DNA of 64,000 bases from Rhizophagus irregularis. Lineage: Eukaryota > Glomeromycota > Glomeromycetes > Glomerales > Glomeraceae. Of the stretch, positions 11,035 to 22,621 are shown piece after piece. The DNA lies in assembly GCF_026210795.1 (NCBI RefSeq), contig NC_089433.1, forward strand, positions 1,327,001 through 1,391,000, in the 5' to 3' direction. The notes beneath the pieces are model-generated. The model was not told where the DNA came from. It ran no database searches and was given only the letters and a program-made list of their open reading frames with translations. Both the position numbers and the translations under genes were made by a program. Each line of letters starts with the position of its first letter. The stretch's first letter is position 1.

Positions 11035-11330
11035 GTCAGATAAATGTACGATATGTATCCTATATTTACCCGATATCTATATAACATGTGTCCGATATTA
11101 TACTGACCAATATCTATATGATATTTATACGACATGTATAAGATATGTGCCCGATATTATACTACCCGATATATGTGTAATATGTGCACGATATCTATAA
11201 TATATATCACCGAACTTCTGCATAAACATTACGGATATCGGGCCCGATATGTGTGTAATTGTTGCATATCGTATACATATCATATACATATCCTACATAT
11301 ATCTGGTACCCGATATGCAACCGATAGCCT
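11035..11330. repeat. degenerate CGATAT-rich repeat array
   Basis: More than ten CGATAT/CGATATT cores with recurring contexts such as tgtgcccgatattatac and catatcgtatacatatcata. The two open frames across it translate to Cys/Tyr/Ile-rich low-complexity sequence and are not credible genes. Confidence 0.65.
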
Positions 11331-13074
11331 CGATTTTGACCTGTGGTTGTTATATGTTGTTGTATGTTGTTCGTTGATTATGTTGTTTGATTATGTCGTT
11401 GATTATTTGCTTGGTCGTTTAATTGTTCGTTCGTTCGTTTATTCGTTCGTTCAACCATGGGAATGCCCGTTCGATGTGGCAACTCTGTAAATTGATGACA
11501 GAGGGAATTGGGGGATCTCAGCATAATTGAATATTTCTCATACAAAGGTTGATGTATGTTCCAAAAAAAATGACAGTAAACCAATTTTTATATTAGTTTT
11601 TAATTAAAGAGACATCTATATTTTCATATAAATTTACTAGTATTCACATTACCATTTGTATCTACTTCTGATTATAGGGCTTGTTAATATCATAAGTAAT
11701 TCTATTTTGTAAATACGATGTCAACACAAAATTATAAAACTTATTTAATATTTTCTTTCCATATCTTATTAGCTCCTTTTTGATTTCACAATAAAACAGC
11801 TGGAATTCTAATTTGATTCTCAATTAATTCATTTCATTTTGTTTCAGTGAACAATGTCTTGATATTTTCGTTATCATAATTTATAATATAGAAATAAGTA
11901 TAACTAATAACATATATCAGAATCAAAATAATAAGATAAAAAAAAAGAAATTAAGTTTTGAGAAAACTTACTTTTTATACTCTATATCTTTAGTAAAATT
12001 GAAAAAAATATCTTCAATTATCTTTCCTAACTTCAAATACATTTTTGTATTATTTAAAATAATGAAAATGTAATCCAAGTTGTTTGACCAATCTAACCTG
12101 ATATTTTTTTTGTGATCTAAAAATATTCATACAATCTACTAAACTGATACCAATCAGTTGATAATAAAAAAGTAGTTTAATTAATTTACTATTAATAAAA
12201 AATTTTAATAATAATAGTTTTTTACCTAAATATTGAATAAATAGATATTTGTAATACAGTTATATATATATATATAAAGCCAATTTGTATATTTTAGGAG
12301 GATCTTTATCTTCTTATTTCATCTGTTTTATAATCTAATTAAATAACATAAGTAAACTGTATGATATGTAAAATAAAATAATAAGAATTCTGTTATTAGT
12401 ATACTTTAACTAATTTATTACTGTTATTCTCAAACTTTTCAAACTTAATAACATCAGATAAAGTAATTTTACTTTTGCAATAAAGACAAAATCTCATTGA
12501 TTCAAAGATATTAGATATTAATCTAAAAAATCAAAAAAAAGGTAAATGTATATTATTATTTATTATTTTAATGCATTTATCTCCATATGATATTTGAAAT
12601 AATTTAAATCAGAAAATAGGTTGAACAGTTGTTATTTAGAAGAACTCTAAAAAAATCATTATTTTCATTATTTGAATTCTACAGAAATGTAAAATCAATA
12701 ATATTGAATATATTATGAACTTGATTGATTTTTTAAAGAATTACTTTTATTATAACTAAATGTATTTTCACAGTTTCTTCAGCTATATTCTCCATCATAT
12801 TTTGCATCTTTTTACTTATATTAATATGACATCATTTTTATATAAGAAAGCTATTTAATAAAAACTTAAAAAATTTCAGTTTTTCAGCAAAAAAATTGCT
12901 TACTATTTACAAAATTTTCTTATACTTTAGATATATAAGCTTGATTTCATTCCAGAAAATGTTGACTTTCTTATTATGCTGTTGATAATTTTAGAAAAAA
13001 GAAAATGAAAACATTAAAAATTTGTAATGATGGAGATGTTGTATGATGCCAATAAAAGAATATCTAATTTGAAC
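11331..13074. other. gene-free AT-rich stretch
   Basis: Begins with ttgttcgttcgttcg-type simple repeats (11340-11460) and a short TA run near 12260. No coding region supported on either strand. Confidence 0.5.
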
Positions 13075-13225
13075 TATAGCATTCATGTAGAATATTAAAG
13101 GAATGGTATATAGAATATCCTCATAGCTGTGAGAGTCAAAAGGACTTCTAAAGTTCCCATATATTATCACATTTATGTAGAATATTAGAAAAATGGTATA
13201 TAGAACATTCTCATAGTTGTGGAAC
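13075..13225. repeat. two diverged copies of a ~50-bp repeat
   Basis: A block with core tgtagaatatta, then atggtatatagaa, then tcctcatag (or ttctcatag) occurs at about 13084-13131 and 13174-13220, a spacing of about 90 bp. The minus-strand 85-codon open frame simply reads through both copies (YENVLYT, YEDILYT) and has no other support. Confidence 0.65.
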
Positions 13226-13516
13226 AAGCAACTTGGCAAAAACCTCATACTGCTTCAAAAAAGAGAAATAAATTAACCTTAAACTGAATACTTTTAACAA
13301 CTGTTAGGCCTTTAGTATTTTTTGGTGAAATTCAAGATTTTTTCAAGTAAAAAATGATTCCTTTCTAAAAGAAAAGGTGAAGTTGTTTTCATTATGGTAG
13401 TGCTTATAGTAATCAAAGTCATGGTAAATTAAAGGCCATGGAGAAGTTTTAATCATATAAGTTATAAAAAGGATGTGTTGTATAGAAGAATGTTATATAA
13501 ACGTAGATAAAATATA
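13226..13516. other. spacer, no gene seen
   Basis: Short AT-rich spacer before the SANT-like pseudogene. Nothing recognisable. Confidence 0.35.
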
Positions 13517-14540
13517 AACCTTTAGTTCCAAAACCCTTAGTTCCAAAAGTTTTAGCTCCTAGACCTTTAGCTCCAAGATTAACATTAAAAAATACATCCA
13601 ATACTCAACAAGGAAACTTCAATTTCTTATTTGACACCTAAACTAAATACTCAAGCTTTACCAAAGTTAATGAAGTGAGACCTAATAATTCTGAATCATA
13701 TTCTTTAATAATAGCAGACCGATTTGTTCAAATGAGAAATAATGTGCGGAACCTACCACTTTATCAAACAATTATTATTTGTTTCACGATACAAATGATA
13801 ATTTTCAAGAAAATGATGATTCTTTTCAACATAATTTTAATGATAATGCATTTAATACTGAACTTGATAATTCTGGAAACCAGGATCATAATGCTAAAGA
13901 AAATGTGTTGTGTTAAATTTCAAATTTTGTTAAGAATCTAATTTATTTAGCATTAATATTCATTTCTTTATTAAATTTAGAATTTAGAAGAAATGAAAAA
14001 TTCAAAGAAGCGGAAAGCTTCTGATAATAAGTCTCAAGCATGGAGTGATGAAGTAACATGCAAACTATTGGATTTTTTGGAAGATAATTTTAGTAAATAT
14101 CAAAAAGGTAAAATCTGAATTTTACGCCATGGTTTCCAAAAATATTATCAAAACAAAAAGTGCAGAAAGCATTAAAGGGCGATTAAGTAGATTGTTAGAG
14201 AAGTACAGTAAAGTAAAAAGACAAAATAATCAAAGTGGATCGGAAAGAGTGGACTGGAAATGGATGGAAAAAATGGATAGAATTTTTGGCTGCCGTGAAA
14301 ATGTCTCCCCTTCACACATTTCAAATGAAACAACGGAATATATTAATGATGAGGTTAATGAACAAGAAGAGGTTCCAAATCCTGAAAAAGATGATAAAAA
14401 GGTAGTAAAAAGAAAAAAGAATAACGTTGAATCTTTAAATTGATGTAATTGATGTTATGAGTAATATTAGCGAAAAAAAAGCTAAATTTCTGAACAAAGA
14501 TTAGAATTAGAACGAACTATTATAATACCATTGTTTAAAT
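13517..14540 (+). pseudogene. broken SANT/Myb-like DNA-binding gene
   Basis: The order of parts matches a SANT-like family, but in broken frames. A Pro-rich repeat, KPLVPKPLVPKVLAPRPLAP, is at 13517-13580. An in-frame TAA lies near 13639. NSESYSLIIADRFVQMRNN (13681) is followed by a frame slip near 13770 into an Asn/Asp-rich segment. A GTTAAA...TTTAG intron leads into KKRKASDNKSQAWSDEVTCK near 14010. There is a one-base slip in AAAA near 14111, then AESIKGRLSRLLEKYSKV and DWKWMEKMDRIFG. A TGA at 14441-14443 is followed, after further slips, by remnants NISEKKAKF and EQRLELERTII up to about 14540. The AWSDEV and DWKWMEKMD blocks are the aromatic anchors of a SANT/MADF-like helix bundle. At least four frame breaks make it non-functional as sequenced. 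Confidence 0.65.
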
Positions 14541-14721
14541 TATAACAAATGTAGATGACCAAATCATGTATACGGATGGAAACTTACGTATCCTCAATGC
14601 ATTTCACCGTTAACATCAACATTTTCGAGATGATCTTTAATCGTGTTCCTATCCGTAACATCCTATTGTAAAGTGGTCCGTTATAGAATTTTTACAAACT
14701 TATGGACACTAAATCAGAATG

Positions 14722-15540
14722 TTATGTAAGTAATTTGATTAACTTGCATTTTATCCGCATATTTTTGTAAGAGATCGCATACACCAGCAACTCCTCGCGA
14801 GCACCGCATTCCTTTACAAGAAGTCTAAGGCTAACAATTTCTGATAGTAATAATGCCTCTAAGAAAGATTCTACCGATTTACTGATGTGTTTCTTCTCTT
14901 CTTGAATAGCACTTCTTGTCATAGATCGACAAAATTGGGAACCTATTGTAACCGTACTCATCAAACGATCGATCTCATCGGTTGAGAAGCACGAGGGATG
15001 GACTCAGAGATATGTTCTCCTCGCGGAAATCTCACCAGAGTGGGCTACAACAAAAAAGTGGGAACATTAGTACACAACGAATTGAGAAATAGGTAGATAT
15101 AACTTACTCAGTGTAGGCAGATTCATTATCTTGTTGTATAGATTTGACGGCGTTAACGACAGTAGTGTATTCGTCGAATGATACATTAAACGTATAGCCT
15201 GTATATTAAAAATGATTTAAAAAGGCATAATATCGGTATAAAATAATGAAAAATGGTACATAAGTTAGTCCTAGTCTGACCTTCTTGCTGGGAACCGGTG
15301 TGTGTAAATCAGAATTTGGTTTATAAGACTCTTTATGACCCTGAGAATCTTCCATGTGGTCCTGGATGTTGAGAAAAAAGTAAAATTTACTACATAAAAA
15401 ACAAATATAAACCTATTTTTTTTAATACTTACGTAATTTCGCTTCTCGTCATGTTTCTCTACAAATGACTTTAACTTACCGGATAAAAACGTTCTCGTCA
15501 TCTTTTGAATCCTTAATGGAATCATCTATTACGTCGTTAA
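14722..15540 (-). pseudogene. unrecognised decayed minus-strand coding segments
   Basis: Several stretches look coding on the minus strand: 14722-15000 (STDEIDRLMSTVTIGSQFCR through MTRSAIQEEKKHISKSVESF), 15110-15195 (GYTFNVSFDEYTTVVNAVKS), 15257-15364 (DHMEDSQGHKESYKPNSDLH) and 15440-15540 (SIKDSKDDENVFIR). Splice-like sites flank them (GTAAGT near 15112, ATACAG near 15197, ATCCAG near 15365). The phases do not join and a TGA interrupts the 5' part of the last piece near 15005. I do not recognise the family. Confidence 0.35.
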
Positions 15541-16067
15541 TGTATCCTAACTACTTTACAAAACAAGTAAGTTCCCTATGTATATAAACAACCGCAAATC
15601 ACGATCTACAAACCGATTCTTTTTCAATCTTGTCTTCGTAGCATCTTTTTTTCGATCGTTGTCCAGAAGTTATGTACACCTCAGAAATCTTCTCAATCTT
15701 TTTATAATATAGGAAAGAAACAAGATTAGTATAAAATTAGGTTTAAACTACCGATTACTAAAGGGAAGATGTAACTCCACTCTCACCAACCAATACGTAA
15801 ATCAGCTAGCTACTCGAGAGTTGTCAATACGTCACTCTCGGTGACCGAAACGTATTCTAGCCTTAAACTCACAGCAGTGCGTAACATACAATGTATCATA
15901 CATTATACTTCAAAATTATTTAGGCAACTTCGAGCTTGATCGTTATCTCTGGACAATAACGTCAGAGTTTTCTTATACAAATTATGCTCCCTTCTTTATC
16001 ATATGTAATTTCGTCAACTTTCGATCCGTACATAAGGTAACTAACCAACGACCAAATTGTATTCTTT
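15541..16067. other. spacer, no supported gene
   Basis: Moderately AT-rich. Scattered open frames without splice or start support. The last part may be 5' sequence of the small plus-strand frame that follows. Confidence 0.35.
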
Positions 16068-16289
16068 TTGAAAAAGCCATCCAATAACATTTGTAGTTGT
16101 AACGTTTCTTCCGTCAAAGCAGTAGTTGACATCTTTGAAGCACGAAAAAATCAGTTGATGTCGCGTTACTCGCGTATACCAGATACGGTATACGCGTATC
16201 GTGGATCTTTGTACTACGCTACAGTAGCGCAGTTTGATATCCGCCGTACCAGTTATTCATTTGATGAGTTAGTTAAACAGTTTTCCTGA
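16068..16289 (+). CDS. small hypothetical ORF (73 codons)
   Basis: The frame reads MKKPSNNICSCNVSSVKAVV, later AYRGSLYYATVAQFDIRRTS, and ends FDELVKQFS. Composition is less low-complexity than most random frames here and the frame stays open about 80 bp upstream of the ATG. It could be the last exon of a larger gene. No domain recognised. Confidence 0.3.
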   Translation: MKKPSNNICSCNVSSVKAVVDIFEARKNQLMSRYSRIPDTVYAYRGSLYYATVAQFDIRRTSYSFDELVKQFS

Positions 16290-18275
16290 ATTATCACTTT
16301 AGTTTAATAAACACCGCAACATTGGGCCAGGTTGGTGATTGCTATGAAAAGTTTGTGGGGATTGTGGATAGAATGTTGGTTAATTTCTTTCGGAAATCTA
16401 GTATATAGAGAAAATGTAGATAAAAAAATGCAAATTATATTTAGTATTAGTAATTTATCTAGCGGAGCCAAAGAATATTTAACCATATACAATTCACATG
16501 TATAGTGAAATGTGCATATATACTAATAGTCTTTTAGTCAAAAAAAGCGGTTAAATAATAAAGCATATTCCATGGGACCCAATCTTCGAAAATGCTCTGA
16601 AATAGGTTTTCATAATAAGGTTTCGATCCATTAAAGTTTCCAAGACTCACGATTCCATGATTTCAAGACCTATAACACCATTAGCGGTTTCGAGACCTGG
16701 AACACCACCATTCACCTGAAGCGCTGACACCATTAACATTACTATGGTGATCGAAAGCAACAGAAATCCAGTCACATGATTTACATATTAGCGTAGTGCG
16801 AATTTAAAAAATTTTTCTGATAGCCTACTTTTTTGCAAGGGAAAGGAACAAGACACGATAAGATCAGTAAAGGATAAGTGGTGTGTTAAACCTATTAAAA
16901 CTCGTTTGTTATGCAAATGCAAAATGTATGTGTAACAAAACTTTGTATATAACACAGTATCTGCAATATGCAATGAAACGGAAAATTTTTTATATAACTC
17001 TAACACATCGATACATTTTTTTCTCGCACAAATGTTTCTATTCATAATCTGTATAAATTTGAGTCCCACTATATAAAGAATCGCTATAAATCGATAAAAC
17101 CACTAAATAATTATATACTGCTTGAACATTCGAATACAACACATTAGAGAGGACTAATGCACTTTTGTTTTATATTCTGAAAATTTATAAATATTCCAAT
17201 CACTTAAGCTTTTTTAAAGAGTCTGAAATATGACTCCAGTATATTAAAAAGAGATATTAAAGATATTGAAGTTGTCTCTTGTAATTATAAAAGGGTTGAA
17301 AAAAAACTTATTTGTGATAAATTAATATATTATTGTAGAATATTATTTATGATATATTATAATCAAAAATAATTATAAACTTGTACTTGAAGATTATTTA
17401 AATTCATTCAAATAGTGAGTATTTTGGATCAAAAAAAAACAGAAATTTTATCAATTTATTTTAATTATTATTTTTTTTTTTTTTAACCGCAGTACATTTA
17501 CAAATTTAAAAAAACTATAAACTATGCTAATATTATTAATTTGTAAACCATTCGTCATTCCTCTATGGAACCCCACATGTGCACTGTCGGGTGGTCATGG
17601 TGACTGATCAGGTAGACGACGTATGAAACGCACCATCTTAGCATATAGCCCTGACTTCTTCGTCTGGTAGACCACAAGACCCACAATTTTTAATTATTTA
17701 TTAGTAAACATTGGATTTTATTATAAATTATAAAATCTAAAAAAAATGGAAATTTACTGGATATTGGTGAAAAAGAATTTTGGAATTTGTTAAATAGTCG
17801 TGAGATACCAATTGAGAGATAGGTAATATACAGTATCATTCATATAGGTGAGTTGATGTCAACCAATCAAGTACTTAAATGGATTACAAGTCAGCATATT
17901 AATGAATTTAATGTTATAATAAATGATTTCTTAAAATAGTGTGGCATAGCAACCATAGATTATTTGAATTTTATAATTTTATCACGACTAATTCTATTTT
18001 GGTCCTCCCCTGCTGCAGCAGAATGTATAATACCCATGGAAAGCCTCCCTAGTATAGTACCCATGAATTTTGTATGAACCCGCAAACTATACATGGGTAA
18101 TGCCGTAAAGGTGACGATACGGTTTATAAAGTTTTTTCATTTATTTCCAAAAAACTTTTCTGTACATTATCTTAAAATTCATTAATAATTCCCTTTTTTT
18201 TTTCTTTTTCTATTTCTTTTTTTGCTAAATAATATACACATAAATATGTACGCGTTGTATGCATACGTTCATACA
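16290..18275. other. gene-free stretch with short repeats and one GC-rich island
   Basis: At 16650-16720 there is a short direct repeat (tttcaagacctataacacca / tttcgagacctggaacacca). At 16395 the string ttcggaaatctagtat also occurs at 23090. At 17575-17690 a GC-richer block (around ggaaccccacatgtgcactg) stands out and has no recognised function. At 17745-17940 there are traces of coding-like sequence (GEKEFWNLLNSREIPIE) too short to call. Confidence 0.4.
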
Positions 18276-19054
18276 TTAAAAATTACCTTCTATGTATATG
18301 AAAATAAATGTCCAAAGAATAATTATGAAATAAGTTAAAGATATTATTGGTATATTAATCGTGGCTATACTATTAGAGTTTATCGTATTTGAATTATCTG
18401 AATTGGTTGAATTATTTATTATATCAGCAGTTCCAGTTGGTACATTAAAATTAACATCTATTTGACAAGTTACAGTTTTACTATTTGGATTTGTTACGCC
18501 CAAACATTGTACAGTATTATTTGAAAGTCTATTATCGGTCGTTTTAATACAAGAAGTTACGGGTTCATCTATACAAGAAAAATTAGCATAATACCATGCA
18601 ACAATTCCATCTGGATTTAAATAGTCCATCATTTCCGTACTATTCGTTGTTATTACTATCACACCAGGAGGACCATTAATTTGTAATGGCCATCCTGGTG
18701 CAAAATTTCCAAAATTTGGTGTTGAATCTATATTATTAGGTAATACCGTTAAATTATATGCTAAAAAAGATAGTGATGGCAGATTAGTTCTATTTTTTTT
18801 TTATTATAATTTGAAATATAAATTAAATAATTACCTATAAAATCTGTATTTTTCGCACTACATATATACCAACTACTCTGTCCTTTTAACTGAGAAATTC
18901 CTACCATATGTTGAGCTTCGATTGAATTAGCCTAGAATTAAAAAAAATAAAAAAATAATTTAGATTTTTTTCATCTCTAAAATTTCCAAACCTAAAACAA
19001 ATGCATTGAACTTACTATTACTAAGAATAATATGAAGATTATCGTGACTTTCAT
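18276..19054 (-). CDS. small secreted or GPI/TM-anchored surface protein
   Basis: The three exons join in phase: 19016-19054 (MKVTIIFILFLVI), 18835-18931 and 18276-18760, giving about 206 residues. The intron sites are GTAAGT/TCTAG and GTAATT/TTTTAG. The N-terminus is a short hydrophobic signal peptide. The mature part has five or so Cys (YICSAKN, NFSCIDEP, VTSCIK, VQCLGV, VTCQID) and several N-glycosylation sequons (NST, NFS, NLT). The C-terminus has a Ser/Asn/Thr-rich stretch followed by a hydrophobic segment (SLTYFIIILWTFIFIYIEGN). This fits a GPI-anchor signal or a single membrane anchor. No known domain was recognised. It probably sits on the cell surface. The promoter lies upstream of 19054. 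Confidence 0.7.
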
Positions 19055-20109
19055 TGAATCAACATAATTAAATTGATTATTTCTTTTAAATATCATATCA
19101 CCAAAATTTTCAAGCCAACCGAATCATATAAAAATAAATAATTTATTCAAAAGAAATAATAATTTGGAAACGGTCGATTTGAAAAAAAAAAATATTTTTT
19201 TTAAAATGGTTGTTTATTTATATAGTTACCTATTATTTATAGAAATTTTTCTTTTTGGGAAAAAGGAAATTCACTTTTTTTAGTGGTTAAACCATCTAAA
19301 TAGGTTAGATAGTTTTAATTTGTTTCTATATATGTCGTGTAAAATTAGACTTTTAATATATATAAAACTTTATATGATCACGTGATTTTTTTAAAAAACA
19401 AAGTTTGAAATTAAAATCACTTATTATGGTTATTTAATATATAATATATTTAATCGGTATAACGTTTGACACTATATGTTAAATTCACTCAAAAAATGTG
19501 ATTTAATTAATATTTGTATAACAAGGATAATGCAATGCATGTCTATTTTTAAAAAAAAATTGTTTATGTAAACATTTTTAATCATTGAAATTATTCTTTT
19601 TGACATGCTTTTTTTCGAAAATAAATGATCACTGATTTACGCCTCATCATATTAAAACGTTTCGGATTTTTCCATATATTCGCCATATGTACCTTAAATG
19701 ATACAAATAAATCCGATCCAATTTGTTATATTGGGCTTTTTGAATTTTTGAAATAAATAAAGCGTAATTTTATTAAATTTCGCATATTTATTTTTTTCTG
19801 AACATCCTCATGGAATTTTTTATGGAATTTTTTGTAACGTGGTACAATTTAAAAATGCTAATCACGTGAAATGCTGGATCATATGAATATGTGAAATCAC
19901 ATGGATCGTGCATATCTTTGTTCTTGATCTAACAACTAATTTTCTTTTAGCTTGCACCTCTAGAGTCTAGAGATAATGAGTAAAAAATCTACAAAGGTAG
20001 GTTCTTATTTGCACAAGTACTCAATTTTATTATTTTTTTAATTAATATCTTTTTTTTATTGAAATTTTCGCAATTCAGTCTAAATCAAAATAAAACTCTT
20101 TTATTAAAA
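19055..20109. other. divergent intergenic region
   Basis: Separates the minus-strand surface-protein gene from the plus-strand membrane-protein gene and should hold both promoters. A short frame at 19976-19996 (MSKKSTK) with a GTAGGT donor may be a 5' exon, but it does not join in phase to the next exon. Confidence 0.45.
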
Positions 20110-21117
20110 ATGTTTTACGGTCATTATTGTGGTGCTTGGATCATTAAAGTTCTAGAACCCAAGATCCCTTTATGGGTTTTAATGGTCGCAGTTCAGGTTA
20201 AGACGAATTTTTTTATAATTTTTTTGTTTTCTTATTTATTTTATAATTTATACATTATTAATTTCTTTGTTATTATTTTATGAAAAACATGAATAGTTCA
20301 TCGATTTCATATTCTGTTTATTTATTTTATTTGATATAGAAGAAGGTAAATTAAAATTAAACAATCGTAAACTATTAATAAAATTTCCCTTACTAATATC
20401 AATTTCTCTTTATTTTCAGTTCGTATTACTCGTGGATTTACAAAATCAAATGACTTGGAGCTAATTTATATTCCATACACTCATTCTTTAATTGCTGTGA
20501 TTGGATGGAGTATATTATACGGAGTGTGGTATAAAATTTCTAGATATGATGGCGGTAATCGTGCTGCGTTCTTAGTAGGATTGGCTGTGCTCTCTCATTG
20601 GTTTGAAGATTTATTGGTTCATAAAGAAGGTAAATACAATTTATCTTTATCATAAAGTGAATTTTATTAACCTTCCATTTTTTTAGATTTGCCATTGACT
20701 TTTTATGATACTCAAACAAAGTATGGATTTGGATTATGGAATATTCCAATAGTACATTATCCACTTGAATTTTTATTATTCTTTGGTTCATATTATTATT
20801 ATGTGAAAAATACTGAAGTGCACCCTTCTAAAATTCAAATTACACGTTATACGGATAAAGGTTTTAATAATAGTAACTATATACAATCATCACGAGATGA
20901 TCAAGCAAGTAAATGGGTAAAAATATTATTGATATATTCTCTATGTACATATATCCCTAGTGAACTTATCTCCGCTCCTGAAAATTGTAAATTGTTGGTT
21001 ATTATTATGCTTATTTTATATGTTATCATGGCTATTTTAGCTCATCGTTTAGACAAAGTTAGAGTTACTAGACATAATAATCGTATAAGTGATAAACTAA
21101 AATTATTAAATGAATAA
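20110..21117 (+). CDS. polytopic membrane protein, bacterial-like family of unknown function
   Basis: The four exons join in phase: 20110-20196, 20297-20345, 20420-20629 and 20687-21117, about 258 residues. I chose the ATG at 20110 (MFYGHYCGAW) because related proteins start with a similar M(F)xGH motif. It has hydrophobic helices around PLWVLMVAVQ, FIDFIFCLFILF, SLIAVIGWSILYG, FLVGLAVLSHWFEDLLVH, YPLEFLLFFGSYYYY, and two near the C-terminus. Conserved polar residues lie in or next to membrane segments: GHY, YTHS, SHWFEDLLVH and GLWN. These resemble YdjM-type or metal-dependent hydrolase-like membrane proteins that are common in bacteria and rarer in fungi, and a metal site is plausible. Function is unknown. 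The second exon is only 49 nt but matches the family well. Confidence 0.7.
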
Positions 21118-21604
21118 ACATCCTGATATTTCGATCAAGTATTTGATGCAAAAATGATATAGCACAAGATAACCATCAATTTATATTGTAAAATATAATT
21201 TAATTTAATTGATAGGTAATATAAATAAAAATATATATATTAAATAATAAATAAAATAATAATAATAAAAAATAATAATAAATAAACTAAATATTCTAGA
21301 ATATAATATATAATATAATAATTTTAACTAACTTTTAATAATATCCCTCTCGATCTAAATTTTAAAGTTCATTATCACTTGATTCATTTGAGAAAGTTAT
21401 AACTACGATCCAAATTTTACTCGTTATAGTTAAATATGGGATTTCATAGAGTACTGATATTTGGTTGGTATGCCAATTTATATTCTAGTTAAATATTCAA
21501 TTTACTAATAAACATTTGCTTTCCTTCAATGTAAACATGATACAGCACAAACTATATTATCTATACAAATTAGATGCATCTATGTAATTGAAATACCATA
21601 TTGT
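21118..21604. other. spacer, AT-rich
   Basis: 3' UTR of the membrane-protein gene followed by (ATAAT)-type low-complexity sequence at 21225-21310. No gene seen. Confidence 0.45.
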
Positions 21605-21775
21605 ATTTATCATCCCAAGTAAGTTTATCTCCCATGGGATGGCTTTTCGTATAATTGATATGCCAAATTGTATTTATCGTCCCAAGTAAGTTTACTTCCC
21701 ATGGGTGATGGCTTATCATATAATTGGAATGCCATATTATATTTATCATCCCAAGTAAGATTATTGACATTATGA
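21605..21775 (-). repeat. three tandem copies (67-69 bp) of a kinase-like coding fragment
   Basis: The string atcccaagtaag recurs at 21612, 21679 and 21748. On the minus strand each copy encodes LTWDDKYN(M/L)A(F/Y)QLY, joined by linkers KPSPMGS and KPSHGR. The block resembles the segment before the catalytic loop in fungal tyrosine-kinase-like proteins (consensus about LTW.DK..(I/L)A.Q(L/I)). A leader (MINSIENAIHRYLAKED) extends to 21864. No kinase catalytic residues are present, so this is a repeated fragment and not an enzyme. Confidence 0.55.
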
Positions 21776-21864
21776 AGTTTTAGCATAAAACAGCATACAG
21801 GAAAATGAATTGTATCTTCTTTTGCCAGATATCTATGAATTGCATTTTCAATTGAATTTATCAA

Positions 21865-22282
21865 ATATCTATTGAATGAAATGTTTATTGAGAAAAATTT
21901 TTTTAAAAATGTTTGATAATTAGATTATATATTATTTAGTAAAATGATATTAGAAGAATATTATTTAAAGTAAAGTAAAATATAAAATATTAAGTCAAAA
22001 GAATCAAAAGAATATAGTTTTAAATGGTAAAAATATAAGATAAAAAAAAATAATGAAAAAAAAATCGCATTGGAAAAAAACTTTTTTGTCGCGCCTGTTA
22101 CACAGCCTCACTCCCGTGCATCATATATCAATATAAATACGACATCAATACAATTCCACCTGAAAATATAAGATTACATGATTACATACAAAATATACAC
22201 AAAGGTCTTTATTGAAAAATTGATTTTTTGACCTTTGTTTTTAACTCTTGATTTTTGCGTTTGCAGATATTTTACCGAAATC
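21865..22282. other. spacer, no gene seen
   Basis: AT-rich sequence upstream of the Crinkler-like remnant. Nothing recognised. Confidence 0.35.
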
Positions 22283-22621
22283 ATGATATTTTGTTTTGTG
22301 GTAGGTACCGATCTTGGTAGCGTCTTTGAAGTTGACGGCCAGATAAAAATGACCATTGTGAGAAGAATAAGAATGATTTCGAAGACAAAAAATTTGAAGA
22401 CAAAAAATTTGATGCCAACAAGTTGAATCTATGGTTGGTGGATATTCCTTACGATACAGAGAACGTTAAACTGAGAACACTTCAAAGCAGATCCCGTGAT
22501 ATGGATGAAGAAAATATTATTATACAAGAACTCGGAGGTAAAAAGTTGTCTCCAGTTGGCGACATCTTTACGTATGACTCCAAGAATATCTGTATCATCG
22601 TACAACCTCTGGCCATTACTG
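22283..22621 (+). pseudogene. Crinkler (CRN)-type N-terminal domain, frame-broken
   Basis: ATG at 22283 opens MIFCFVVGTDLGSVFEVDGQ with IKMTI, which fits the ubiquitin-like start of CRN N-terminal domains. About 25 residues later the frame breaks. It resumes as KNKNDFEDKKFEDKKFDANK, then LNLWLVDIPYDTENVKLRTL and GDIFTYDSKNICIIVQPLAI, up to a GTAAAT donor at 22622. LxLW.VDIP and the hydrophobic IIVQP end are typical of CRN N-termini, which direct effectors that act in host or own nuclei. A 15-bp tandem repeat (gaagacaaaaaattt) encodes EDKKF twice at the break. No C-terminal effector domain was found downstream, so the gene is probably dead or truncated. It lies in a repeat-rich area, typical for this family. 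Confidence 0.6.

Noticed and set aside
11012-11490. Tyr/Cys/Ile-rich plus-strand frames as a possible small secreted protein
   Set aside because: They are translations of the CGATAT repeat array with no start, splice or domain support.
12991-13248. 85-codon minus-strand frame with two similar halves as a repeat protein
   Set aside because: The similarity is that of the underlying DNA duplication. Composition is low-complexity and no neighbouring exon fits.
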